A stretch of 34,090 nt of DNA from an uncultured Novosphingobium sp. (GTDB lineage Bacteria; Pseudomonadota; Alphaproteobacteria; Sphingomonadales; Sphingomonadaceae). The position numbers and the translations under genes are program-made. Below, in pieces: positions 18,164-25,561 of this stretch. Location: contig CALCQB010000199.1 in assembly GCA_937897535.1 (NCBI GenBank), positions 1 through 34,090 of the forward strand, in the 5' to 3' direction. The notes below the pieces were generated by a model. That model was given only the letters and a program-made list of their open reading frames with translations, did not search any database and was not told the origin of the DNA. Within the stretch, counting starts at the first letter, position 1; each line of letters begins with the position of its first letter.

Positions 18164-19078
18164 CTAGGCGGAAAGCGCGGCGATCGCGTTCTCGATCCGC
18201 CGCGACCGCGCGGCAGCGTCAAAACCTGAAACCGCCGAAAGTCCTGTTACCGGCACGCATCCGGCCAGTTCGACCAGCCAGGCGAGCCGCTGGCCATGGC
18301 CGGGGATCAACGCCGACCAGCGCGGGCGGAACCGGTGTGGCGGCAGCAGCCGCAGGGCCTGGTGCGGCGAGAGTTGGCCGGTCAGCCCGCCCAGCAAGAT
18401 GATCCCCGCAAGCGGGAGCCGTGACGCAGTGCTGCGCGCACTCGGGCGAACCAGCAGCTTGCCGCGCGGATCCTGCGGCACCGCCGCGCGCGAGGTCGCA
18501 GCCACCGCCGCTGCCGTAGCGGGATGGAGCCGCATCGCCGGGCGGCCGCGAAGCACGTCGAAACCGCCACCGGATGCCGGGGCCAGCACGGTGAGATCGT
18601 CCCCGATCAGCGCGGCACCGTGCGCCAGCAATTCGGCGGTCAGGGTCGATTTGCCCGCCCCGGCCTTGCCCGCCAGCAGATAGGCCTGACCGTGCCAGTC
18701 GATCGCGCTGGCGTGGATCGGCAGCATCCCGTTCCAGCACAGCGCCAGCGCCGCGACCGTGCTGTAGAAGCTGTCGGGCAGGCCGCCTTGCCAGTCCGGC
18801 CCTGGCAAATAAGCGATCCGGTTGGGGGCGTGGAAGTCGAATGTCGCCTCGCCCTCCCAGGCAAAGCGAAAGCCGTCCGCGCAGATTATACCACGCTGGC
18901 GGCGCGCGATGGCTTGCCGTGGCGGCAGTTCCGCAGCCTGGCGCACGGTAATTTCCAGGCCCGCTTGCCCACCGGTTTCGGCCTCATCGAAATGGACCAG
19001 CGGCAGATCCGCATTCCACTGCACACCAAAGGCCTGCGCCAGATGGGGACCGGATTGAAAAGGCGGAGCTGCTGCCAT
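18164..19078 (-). CDS. HPr-kinase-like protein, putative lasso-peptide kinase (copy 1)
   Basis: About 304 residues. A P-loop AGKAGAGKSTL lies near residues 136-146, followed by LLAHGAALIGDDLTVL, which matches the HPr kinase pattern in which a Walker loop is followed by an acidic pair. In paeninodin-type lasso clusters, HPrK homologues phosphorylate the C-terminal serine of the peptide. The precursor here also ends in serine, so that role is plausible. The ATG at 19078 is chosen; a TTG at 19123 closer to the upstream gene is an alternative. It is the last gene of the - strand operon that begins with the precursor. A second homologue lies at 27108-27974. Confidence 0.8.
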   Translation of the reverse strand: MAAAPPFQSGPHLAQAFGVQWNADLPLVHFDEAETGGQAGLEITVRQAAELPPRQAIARRQRGIICADGFRFAWEGEATFDFHAPNRIAYLPGPDWQGGLPDSFYSTVAALALCWNGMLPIHASAIDWHGQAYLLAGKAGAGKSTLTAELLAHGAALIGDDLTVLAPASGGGFDVLRGRPAMRLHPATAAAVAATSRAAVPQDPRGKLLVRPSARSTASRLPLAGIILLGGLTGQLSPHQALRLLPPHRFRPRWSALIPGHGQRLAWLVELAGCVPVTGLSAVSGFDAAARSRRIENAIAALSA

Positions 19079-19135
19079 GCGCTCCGTCGTTAGCGGGGCG
19101 GAGCGGAGGCAAGCAAGGCGCAATTCGGTTCGCCT

Positions 19136-19945
19136 TCAGCCCAGTGCCAATGCTGCACGCAGCGCCTGCCCCAGCCAGATCGTCGCAGGATAGGCTGCCA
19201 GGAACGCCCAGGGGTAGGTATTGAGCCCCATCACCAGCGCAATCACTGCGTGGAACAGGAAGAAGCCCGCCAGAACAACCATCAGCCAAGGTGCCGGTAG
19301 CAGCAAGGCCAGCGGAAACAGCGTTTCGAGCAGCATCACCGTCCAGCCGAGCACGAAAGCCGCGCCGGACTTGCTGACGCCCCAGGCGCTGAGCTTGCTG
19401 CCCCACATATACGATGACAGCGCACCTCGCGGGGCTACCCCGCTGCGCCAGTCGGCCAGGACCAGCTTGCTTGCTCCGGCCGCGAAATAGGCAATGGTCA
19501 GCTGCCCGCCGGTCCACAGTCCCCCGGCCAGCACCAGGGTGTGGTTGCCGGCCATAACGCCCAGCGCCTGCAGCAGCGCCCCCGAAGCCACAATCGTCGC
19601 CATCTTGTCCGCCCCATCGGGGATGCTGCGCTGGCCGAGTAGCAGGATCAGGACCAGCGCCGCCGCCAGCAGCGCGAGGGTGATCGCGCCCAGCGGTAAC
19701 GTCAGCAACAGCGCGCTATCGAGCATCAGCAGGATCGCCAGGATCCGCAGCCCGGTTGGCGCGTAAGTCCGAGCGAGCAGGGCCGAGCGCCCCTTGATCC
19801 CCCTGCGCAGGCCTTGCAGGTCCCAGCCGAGTGCGCCGCCAGCGGCCCAGCGCGGCAGATCGGCGAGCCATTGTGCGCCGCGCAGCAGGCCGAACAGGCC
19901 CAGCAGCCCGCAACTGGCCCGCAGCAAGGCTTCGCTGGCGATCAT
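19136..19945 (-). CDS. HTTM/DoxX-like multi-pass membrane protein
   Basis: A 269-residue integral membrane protein with about 7-8 hydrophobic helices, for example LRILAILLMLDSALLLTLPL, ALLAAALVLILLLG and LMVVLAGFFLFHAVIALVMG. The arrangement and the stretch IAYFAAGASKLVLADWRSG, with WTVMLLETLFPLALLLP later, resemble HTTM (vitamin-K-carboxylase-like) membrane proteins. The start overlaps the upstream gene (ATGA). Together with that gene it forms a pair inserted between the lasso cyclase and kinase genes. Export, immunity or membrane-linked modification are all possible; the sequence does not decide. Confidence 0.65.
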   Translation of the reverse strand: MIASEALLRASCGLLGLFGLLRGAQWLADLPRWAAGGALGWDLQGLRRGIKGRSALLARTYAPTGLRILAILLMLDSALLLTLPLGAITLALLAAALVLILLLGQRSIPDGADKMATIVASGALLQALGVMAGNHTLVLAGGLWTGGQLTIAYFAAGASKLVLADWRSGVAPRGALSSYMWGSKLSAWGVSKSGAAFVLGWTVMLLETLFPLALLLPAPWLMVVLAGFFLFHAVIALVMGLNTYPWAFLAAYPATIWLGQALRAALALG

Positions 19946-20469
19946 GGGCAATGCCAGGCCGACAGGAACCGCAGGCGCGGATTGCGGGCGGTTCGCCCGC
20001 AAGTGATCGCCACCGCAAATTGCAGCACTTCGCCGGGTTCGAGCGCGGTCCGGTCGAGGCAGAACCGCAGCACAGTCAGATAGGACAGCGCTGAAGGCTG
20101 CGCCGCGCGCTCCGGCTCGGTCCAGGTCAGCAGGGCGCCATGGTGCATGATCAGGCTGCGGCTGCCATGGCGTGGGTTCCACAGGGCATGGCGCAGCCGC
20201 CGCTCACCGTAGTAGAGCAAATCGTGCCATTCGCCCGGCTCGGCGTCTGCGCGACCGGTCCGGACCAGCAGGTGGAAATCGTCGAACGCTTCGGGATTGC
20301 CGTCGATCTTCTGCTGGGCGAAGAATTTCCACTGCGGCACAATCGCCAGATGGTCGAGCGCCATGGTCGCAGCCTTGACGACCATGAACTGCCGCACCAC
20401 GCCCCAGCCAAGCAGGACGCAGACAAGCAGCAGGATTGCACGAGCGGCCAGTTCAGCCATTGAGAGCAT
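19942..20469 (-). CDS. Membrane-anchored DUF5819-like protein
   Basis: A 175-residue protein with one N-terminal hydrophobic segment (AARAILLLVCVLLGWGVV) and a soluble remainder. The pattern LAIVPQWKFFAQQK ... DDFHLLVRTGRAD ... WHDLLYYGERRLRHALWNP resembles DUF5819-like proteins that often partner HTTM membrane proteins; this is recognition by pattern and is tentative. The second ATG at 20460 is an alternative start. The start region overlaps the end of the small upstream gene, and the stop overlaps the start of the HTTM-like gene, so the genes are translationally coupled. Confidence 0.6.
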   Translation of the reverse strand: MLSMAELAARAILLLVCVLLGWGVVRQFMVVKAATMALDHLAIVPQWKFFAQQKIDGNPEAFDDFHLLVRTGRADAEPGEWHDLLYYGERRLRHALWNPRHGSRSLIMHHGALLTWTEPERAAQPSALSYLTVLRFCLDRTALEPGEVLQFAVAITCGRTARNPRLRFLSAWHCP

Positions 20470-20620
20470 TCAGCCGATTGCGGCGTTCGGTGACCAGCGC
20501 GGCATAGGACAGCGGTTGTTCGCGGCTGCCGGGCGCACCTGGAACCGTACGCGAGCGGTTGGCACCCGCGCGATCGGTCTGCTCCGCCAGTTGGGCCAGT
20601 TCTTCCGCGCTCAGCTTCAT
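20453..20620 (-). CDS. Small conserved-looking hypothetical protein (55 aa)
   Basis: A 55-residue open reading frame beginning MKLSAEELAQLAEQTDRAG and ending RRNRLNALNG. A purine-rich GGGGTGGGA lies directly before the ATG. It sits 44 bases after the cyclase stop and overlaps the start of the next gene, which supports it as a real coupled gene. The N-terminus looks helical and acidic and the C-terminus basic. It does not resemble a lasso precursor: it has no aromatic-x-x-P leader motif and no Thr at -2 before a ring. The function is unknown. Confidence 0.55.
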   Translation of the reverse strand: MKLSAEELAQLAEQTDRAGANRSRTVPGAPGSREQPLSYAALVTERRNRLNALNG

Positions 20621-20664
20621 TCCCACCCCACTCGTGTCTGCCTAACACCTGCCGGGGGACCGGT

Positions 20665-22362
20665 TCAACCGGCGCGGCGCCACCAGACGAGGAATTCGGC
20701 GGCCATCGCGGTCAGCTGGACTTCGAAAGCGTCGTCAATCGAGCTGGGGCCATTGGCAGAGATCCGTTGCAAGGCTTGCTCAAGCCAGCCCAGGTCGATC
20801 CAGTCGTCGGCTTCGGCCCGGCGGAACGCGGCAAACCGGGCGAGCGCGAGCGGGGCATGGTCGCCGATCCGCTTCATGTAGTCGGGCGAGAACGGCCCGG
20901 CGGTGCGGCGCAAGCGGATTGCTTCAGGCAAGTGCCCGGCCATCATCGCCCGCGCCGGTGCCCGATTGAGCCCGTCGCGGACCAGAAAGCTGGCCGGAAA
21001 GGCGGCAAACAGTTGCAGCAACCGCGGATCGCGGAACGGCATAGCGTTGCGAATCCCGTGGTCGAGCAGGGTTGGACTCTCCCACGCCTTGTCATAGCCG
21101 GGAACCCAGCCCAACCGTTCGTGCGGAGCGCGCTGGGCAAGCGGACGCCTGTTCTCTGCCACCAGTTCGTCGATCCGGGGCGCCAGTTTCGCCAGGCGGT
21201 GTCCGGCCAGACGGATATGAAAGGGCGAGGCGGGGGCATCGGCATCACCCCGAAGCAGCCGTTTGAGCATCTGCCTGAGGCGATAGCGCGGCGTCAGCAC
21301 CGGCAGGTAACTGGTCAGCGACAGTTCGCCATAGGCCCCATCGAACAGCGTATCGAACCCGCGCTCGCGGGCGGTGCCACAGAGCGTCCGGTAAAGGTAA
21401 TGGCGCGGCGAGAGTGTTGGCCCGCCCGCCAACCGGTAGATCTCAGGCGCTGGCCGGTAGAGCGACTCAGTCGGATCCGGGGTAACCAACACCTGATCGA
21501 TGCCGAGCCATTCTGCCACGGCAGCGGCCTCGACGCGCTCATCGGGTAGGTCGCTGCCATCGGGAGCCACTGACGTCAGCGCGGTGAGCCGGGTGCCGGG
21601 CCCGGCAACGTCCTTGATTACCGCTGCCAGCGTTGACGAATCGAGTCCGCCGCTGAGCATAACCGCTGGGGCGCGGGCTTGCGCCAGCCGCTCGGACACG
21701 ATCCGGTTCAGCACGGTCCGCGCTTCCTCGATCGCTTCGGCGAAGCTGCCGTGCCATGGGGTGACCGCGGGCAGCGCCGCCCGGTTGCGCCGGTCGCTAC
21801 CCGGTTCGAGGATCAGGCATTCACCTGGAGCAAGCCGCTCGACGCCGGGCAGCACGGTTTGCCGGGCCAGGCCTGCGCGCAAGGCGCTGCGGCCGAACGC
21901 TCCGGCCAGCCCCAGCGGATCGAGTTCGCGGCCGACCCAATCGAGCGCGGCCAGCTGCTCAAGATCGCCCGACAGCGCGACCAGATTGCCGTGCCGCGCG
22001 ATGAACAACCAGTCGCGGCGCGTGCGCGACTGGATCAGGGTCAGCCGACCGGGGCGCCAGTCGACCAGCGCCCATTCGCCTTCGATCCGCGCGGAAAGTT
22101 CCTCTCCGTATCGGTCGAACAGGAGCCGCATCCCGGCGGCCAGCCCGGACCGAAGTGCATCCCGCTCAAGACCCTGGGGTTGGCCGAGCACCAGTGTGAC
22201 GCGGGTCTGGTCAGCGAGGCGATCGGCAAAGGCCGACCCGGCAGGATCATAGGTTGCGCCGATGAAACTGCCGGGAGCGGATGCAAATCCCAGCGCCTGG
22301 CAAGCGGCATGTGGCAAGGGCCCGCTTTCAAGCTGACAAAGCGCGGTGATCCCGGCGTCCAT
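20665..22362 (-). CDS. Lasso-peptide cyclase (asparagine-synthetase-like, protein C)
   Basis: A 565-residue asparagine synthase homologue. The N-terminal glutaminase-like domain lacks the catalytic Cys2 (the protein starts MDAGI). The ATP-binding PP-loop is VMLSGGLDSSTLA around residues 234-246. The C-terminal half carries LFDGAYGELSLTSY and the closing PAEFLVWW-like end seen in lasso macrolactam synthetases. It should adenylate the ring Asp of the precursor and close the isopeptide bond with the new N-terminus. It lies 107 bases downstream of the intact precursor gene, with a terminator-like hairpin in between. Confidence 0.9.
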   Translation of the reverse strand: MDAGITALCQLESGPLPHAACQALGFASAPGSFIGATYDPAGSAFADRLADQTRVTLVLGQPQGLERDALRSGLAAGMRLLFDRYGEELSARIEGEWALVDWRPGRLTLIQSRTRRDWLFIARHGNLVALSGDLEQLAALDWVGRELDPLGLAGAFGRSALRAGLARQTVLPGVERLAPGECLILEPGSDRRNRAALPAVTPWHGSFAEAIEEARTVLNRIVSERLAQARAPAVMLSGGLDSSTLAAVIKDVAGPGTRLTALTSVAPDGSDLPDERVEAAAVAEWLGIDQVLVTPDPTESLYRPAPEIYRLAGGPTLSPRHYLYRTLCGTARERGFDTLFDGAYGELSLTSYLPVLTPRYRLRQMLKRLLRGDADAPASPFHIRLAGHRLAKLAPRIDELVAENRRPLAQRAPHERLGWVPGYDKAWESPTLLDHGIRNAMPFRDPRLLQLFAAFPASFLVRDGLNRAPARAMMAGHLPEAIRLRRTAGPFSPDYMKRIGDHAPLALARFAAFRRAEADDWIDLGWLEQALQRISANGPSSIDDAFEVQLTAMAAEFLVWWRRAG

Positions 22363-22415
22363 GACGGCTTCCTTAGATCCGGCCTCGATTCGGGGAGCAA
22401 CCGTTTCGAAAACGC

Positions 22416-22448
22416 AAAAGGCCCGCGCGCCGGGGGCGCGTGGGCCTT
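22416..22448 (-). terminator. Intrinsic terminator/attenuator between precursor and cyclase genes
   Basis: On the - strand, AAGGCCCACGCGCC pairs with GGCGCGCGGGCCTT around a CCC loop, giving a 14-base-pair stem with one G-U wobble, followed by the T-containing tail TTGCGTTTTC. It lies just after the precursor stop. Partial termination here would give more precursor mRNA than enzyme mRNA, as is common in RiPP operons. Confidence 0.8.
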
Positions 22449-22469
22449 GATTCGCGGTTGATCAACCGA

Positions 22470-22607
22470 TCAGGAGCGGGTGCAGTCCGGGAATGCCGAA
22501 CCGTCAGCACCGACGCCCGGGAACAGCTGGGTTTCATCGATATCGAGCGCCGAAATTTCCGGTTCGATCCATGCGGCAAGCTTGGTTTCGGTCATCTTCT
22601 CGATCAT
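22470..22607 (-). CDS. Lasso-peptide precursor (intact copy)
   Basis: A 45-residue peptide with a strong ribosome site (AAGGTGAGAG) before the ATG. The leader starts MIEKMTETKLAA and contains W13-x-x-P16-x-I18 and LDIDETQ. This matches the aromatic-x-x-P-x-L leader motif read by PqqD-like B1 proteins and closely follows the paeninodin leader style. Thr26 is at -2 from the predicted cut. The predicted core is LFPGVGADGSAFPDCTRS (18 residues): Leu1 amine to Asp8 side chain gives an eight-residue ring. The tail is Gly9 to Ser18, with one cysteine and a C-terminal serine. Leu1 is unusual but known (citrulassin). The C-terminal serine fits a lasso-kinase target. Neither the processing site nor the product is proven by sequence. 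Confidence 0.85.
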   Translation of the reverse strand: MIEKMTETKLAAWIEPEISALDIDETQLFPGVGADGSAFPDCTRS

Positions 22608-23010
22608 GTGCTCTCACCTTGCTAGAGTTAGCGACCTCTATGACAGGTTATACTTATTAGCTACGTATCAAGACCTTGTGCAGTCGGCTTGGCGCAGAGT
22701 ACCGTCACCGCCAACTCTTGGGGTCAAGTGGGTTTCTTCGACATCAAGTTATACTATCTCAACTTCAATCCAGACTGAAAACAGCAAATTTGCGGCCCCT
22801 TGCTTCACCCTCAACGACATCGCCGGGCGGGCCGGGCGCCAATCGATTCACGGAAGTTCAGGGCCTTAAGTGTCAAGGAAGCTATGTGATCGCGCTTAGG
22901 ATTGCAAGCGCAAGCGTGGGCGGGCGCGCTGAACGCTTGCCGATCCCGGCCGGATCGCGCATGGCGGGTCAGCAAAATCCAACCCGGCGCTCCAAGCAAG
23001 AGGGACGACT
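22608..23010. promoter_or_regulatory. Divergent AT-rich intergenic region holding the decayed precursor and promoters
   Basis: This gap of about 400 bases separates the - strand precursor/cyclase operon from the + strand oxygenase gene. Bases 22621-22800 are clearly more AT-rich than the surroundings. Reading the - strand, TTGATA (22670-22665) and TATAAC (around 22651-22646) resemble promoter boxes for the intact precursor, but the spacing is short, so the call is weak. The decayed precursor copy occupies 22668-22820. Bases 22830-22990 show nothing recognisable except the ribosome site AGAGGGA before the oxygenase gene. Confidence 0.4.
22668..22820 (-). pseudogene. Second lasso precursor copy broken by an in-frame stop
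   Basis: Read from the ATG at 22820, the frame gives MSLRVKQGAANLLFSV, then WIEVEIV, a TAA stop at 22749-22751, then LDVEETH and the core-like LTPRVGGDGTLRQADCTRS, ending at a TGA at 22668. It aligns with the intact precursor from the leader tryptophan through the ring without gaps: WIE-E-I, LD, ET before the cut, L-x-P-x-V-G-x-D-G in the ring, and DCTRS at the end. The tail is one residue longer. Codons are more AT-rich than in neighbouring genes. It is probably a decayed tandem duplicate, or a copy needing readthrough. Confidence 0.8.
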
Positions 23011-24213
23011 GTGACAGCGCAATTCGATCTCAAGGTGGAAACCGCCAAACGCCTGAACGCCAAGCAGGAACTGCTGCTGGCGCGCGAAGCGCTGGCACGC
23101 AATCCGCACAGCTTGCTGATGCGGGGCCGGCTGGCGAGCCTGCTCAACATGTCGGACGCGTTCCAGGATGTGATCGACTTGCTCGCCCCGGTCACCGACC
23201 GCAGCTTTAGCGAATCAATCGTGCTGCTGTTCGCCCATCTTTCGGTCGAGACCGAGGCCGGTAACCGCGAAGTCCTCCGGCTTGGCGCCGATCTGTTCGA
23301 GCAAGCCGAAACGGACCAGGCCCGCGCCGCCGCGCTGGCCGAAATGGGCAAGGCGCAGGTTCGGCTGGGTCTGCCCCAGGCCGAGGCGACGTTGACCCGC
23401 GCGCTCGCGCTCGATCCGCACAGCAAGAACGCCTGCAAGCGCCTGGCCGCGATCCTGCTGGGCCGGGGTGAGCCGCAACGGGTGGTCGATTTCACCGGCG
23501 AGCTGATCGATCGCGGCGCCGGGCATTCGCGGCTGTTCGCGGCGCGGATGATGGGCCTGGCGCTGACCGGGCGGATGGCCGAAGCCAGAACGCTCGCCGG
23601 ACTGCGCGAACTTGGCCACCGCGGGATGCTGCCGGTGCCCGAAGGCTTTTCCAGCCTGGACGATTTCAACCGCGAGCTTGCCGCGCAGCTGCTGAACCAT
23701 CCCGAATTGCGCTATGAACGCTATGGCACCGCGTCTGAACTGACCTGGCGGATCGATGCCCCGCAAAGCGTCCAGGCCCCGTTGGTTGATGTGTTGCTGG
23801 GAAGCCTGCGCAAGATCATCGCCAGTCATGTCGATGGCCTGGCCGGGATCGACCACCCGTGGCTGCGGATTGCGCCCCCGGCCGGCAAGCTGCATTGCTG
23901 GAGCGTGATCACCGACGACGACGGGTACGAGACCTGGCACGTCCACCAGTTCGGCTGGATGAGCGGGACCTATTATGTCCAGATCCCTGACAAGATCGCC
24001 CATGGCAACGGCTCCGGTGGGTGTCTCGCCTATGGCCTGCCCGAAGAGCTGGTCGGCGAGGATGTCGCGCGCGAATTCGGGCAGGACTTCCTGCGCCCGC
24101 AGCCCGGCATGTTCTCGCTGTTTCCCTCGCACACCTACCACCGCACCTTTCCGCACAACCTTAATGAGCGGCGGATCTGCGTGGCTTTCGATATCTGGCC
24201 GGGCGGAGCCTAG
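23011..24213 (+). CDS. 2OG-Fe(II) oxygenase with N-terminal TPR-like region
   Basis: A 400-residue protein starting with GTG behind a strong AGAGGGA ribosome site. Residues 1-190 contain helical repeat-like units (KQELLLAREALARNPHSLLMRGRLASLL, ATLTRALALDPHSKNACKRLAAILLGRG) resembling TPR repeats. The C-terminal part is a putative 2OG-Fe(II) oxygenase of the Oxy_5 type. H310 and H312 lie in WHVHQFGWMSGTYYVQIP, H374/H377 in GMFSLFPSHTYHRTFP, and R387/R388 probably bind 2-oxoglutarate. Near the precursor it may hydroxylate the peptide. Its stop shares the palindrome CTAG with the convergent next gene. Confidence 0.82.
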   Translation: MTAQFDLKVETAKRLNAKQELLLAREALARNPHSLLMRGRLASLLNMSDAFQDVIDLLAPVTDRSFSESIVLLFAHLSVETEAGNREVLRLGADLFEQAETDQARAAALAEMGKAQVRLGLPQAEATLTRALALDPHSKNACKRLAAILLGRGEPQRVVDFTGELIDRGAGHSRLFAARMMGLALTGRMAEARTLAGLRELGHRGMLPVPEGFSSLDDFNRELAAQLLNHPELRYERYGTASELTWRIDAPQSVQAPLVDVLLGSLRKIIASHVDGLAGIDHPWLRIAPPAGKLHCWSVITDDDGYETWHVHQFGWMSGTYYVQIPDKIAHGNGSGGCLAYGLPEELVGEDVAREFGQDFLRPQPGMFSLFPSHTYHRTFPHNLNERRICVAFDIWPGGA

Positions 24214-25127
24214 ACCGGCTGGAGGGCCGCCAGCGCCTGCGCCAGTGCCGGTTCGATCACCGCTTCGGCGTCCGCAAACAGCGTAAGATCGATTGCCGAA
24301 GGCGGCAGGTCGCCCGAAAAGGCGCGGGTGCCGCGCGGATGCTTCGAATGCCACTGGGCTGATGCGGCCATCGCCGCCTCGCCGGCGGGGTCCAGCGTGA
24401 TCCCGAACCACGGGGCGATCCGTTCGGCGGTCGCGGCCGGAAGCCGTTCATAGTCGCAGTGCCGCAAGGCGGTGGCCGCCGCGACCTCTGCGCAGGTGCC
24501 CGCGATCAGGTACGCCGCGCCCAGCAGACTGTCGCGGTCAGCGGCGGCGGGCATGGCACCGAAATAGCTCTGCGGCAGACCGAATGCCTCTCCCAGCGGT
24601 TCCCGCAGCATCGAGGCAAGCACGTCCCTCGGCCTGCGATGGAGGAAGATGCCGGGTACTTCGGGCAGCGCCTGTTCAAGTTGCGCGGCGTGCTGCCCGA
24701 TCAGTCCGGGCCACTTGATGACGAGGTGGTCAGCGAAATCTTGTACAGCGCCAGCCAGCAACCCCGCCAGTTTGCGGATCCGTATCCGGGCCAGTTCCGG
24801 GTCCTGCACCCGCCCGACCAGCAGATTCGAAAAGACGAACGGCTCGCTCAGCGCCAGGCAGCCCGGCACGGCGTTGAACTGCGCGCACAACAAGGTCGAT
24901 CCGCACCGCCAGACATGCTGGATCGTTCCGCTGATCGCGATCGGGCCAGCCGGATCAGGGGCGTCGTCCAGCGGCGCGATCCTGAGCACCGCTGCCCGCT
25001 CCACTGCCTCGTAAAAGCGAGGCCCGCGCGCCTCAGCCAAGCCAATCGCGCGCCATTCGACCAACGGCAGCTCACCCAGCCAGGTGACGCGGACCGGCAT
25101 GGCAATCGTCTCTGCATCGTTCGCCAT
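24210..25127 (-). CDS. Sulfotransferase-like protein
   Basis: A 305-residue protein. The segment ISGTIQHVWRCGSTLLCAQF looks like the 5'-phosphosulfate-binding loop (x-R-x-G-S-T) of PAPS-dependent sulfotransferases. GIFLHRRPRDVLASMLREP matches the 3'-phosphate-binding R-x-P-x-x-V-x-S region. The N-terminal ~60 residues are less typical, and a start at 25100 (MPVRV) is also possible. It could transfer sulfate to a Ser/Thr of the lasso peptide; this is inferred from location only. It is convergent with the oxygenase gene and divergent from the B1 gene. Confidence 0.72.
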   Translation of the reverse strand: MANDAETIAMPVRVTWLGELPLVEWRAIGLAEARGPRFYEAVERAAVLRIAPLDDAPDPAGPIAISGTIQHVWRCGSTLLCAQFNAVPGCLALSEPFVFSNLLVGRVQDPELARIRIRKLAGLLAGAVQDFADHLVIKWPGLIGQHAAQLEQALPEVPGIFLHRRPRDVLASMLREPLGEAFGLPQSYFGAMPAAADRDSLLGAAYLIAGTCAEVAAATALRHCDYERLPAATAERIAPWFGITLDPAGEAAMAASAQWHSKHPRGTRAFSGDLPPSAIDLTLFADAEAVIEPALAQALAALQPV

Positions 25128-25264
25128 CGTTCATGCCGCCCGGTTGCCCTCGCGACCGGCTATGGACGGTACCCTGCCGGGCTGGCAAGCATGGCCTTGG
25201 CTTTGCCTCTTGCATTGATAACGCCGGGTAGGATAACCGCCGTTCGGCAAGGGGATTGAGCGGT

Positions 25265-25534
25265 ATGAGCGATATCAAGTGGCAACGTGACGATAACTGG
25301 GTTGGCTCGCAGATCGAAGACAACTTCGTGATGGTCAACATCGAGACCGGGAAATACGTCGCGCTCAACGCGTCGGCCAGCGTGATCTGGGATGCGCTTG
25401 AGCAGCCCCGGTCGAGCGACGAAATCGTCACCGATCTGCGCGCCAAGTTCGATGTCGACGAAGGCACCTGCCGCACTTCGGTCGCCCGGATGCTCGACAA
25501 GATGAGCGAACTTCAACTCGCCGGGCAGGTCTGA
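25265..25534 (+). CDS. Lasso leader-binding protein B1 (PqqD-like RRE)
   Basis: An 89-residue PqqD-fold protein. The stretch EDNFVMVNIETGKYVALNASASVIWDALEQPRS, followed by a short winged-helix part (SDEIVTDLRAKFDVDEGTCRTSVARML), is the standard RiPP recognition element. It should hold the precursor leader through W13/P16/I18 and deliver it to B2. The ATG at 25265 is preferred over the TTG nine bases upstream, with AAGGGG before it. The next gene in the + strand operon follows after 27 bases. Confidence 0.88.
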   Translation: MSDIKWQRDDNWVGSQIEDNFVMVNIETGKYVALNASASVIWDALEQPRSSDEIVTDLRAKFDVDEGTCRTSVARMLDKMSELQLAGQV

Positions 25535-25561
25535 CCGGCGGGCGCTTGCCCGGACCCGCCT

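Noticed and set aside
20453..20620. The 55-residue gene as a further lasso precursor
   Set aside because: It lacks the aromatic-x-x-P leader motif, Thr at -2 and a correctly placed Asp/Glu ring residue.
22480..22869. 129-codon open frame on the + strand across the precursor region
   Set aside because: It is antisense to the intact precursor and its decayed copy, has no ribosome site, and its composition looks like chance.
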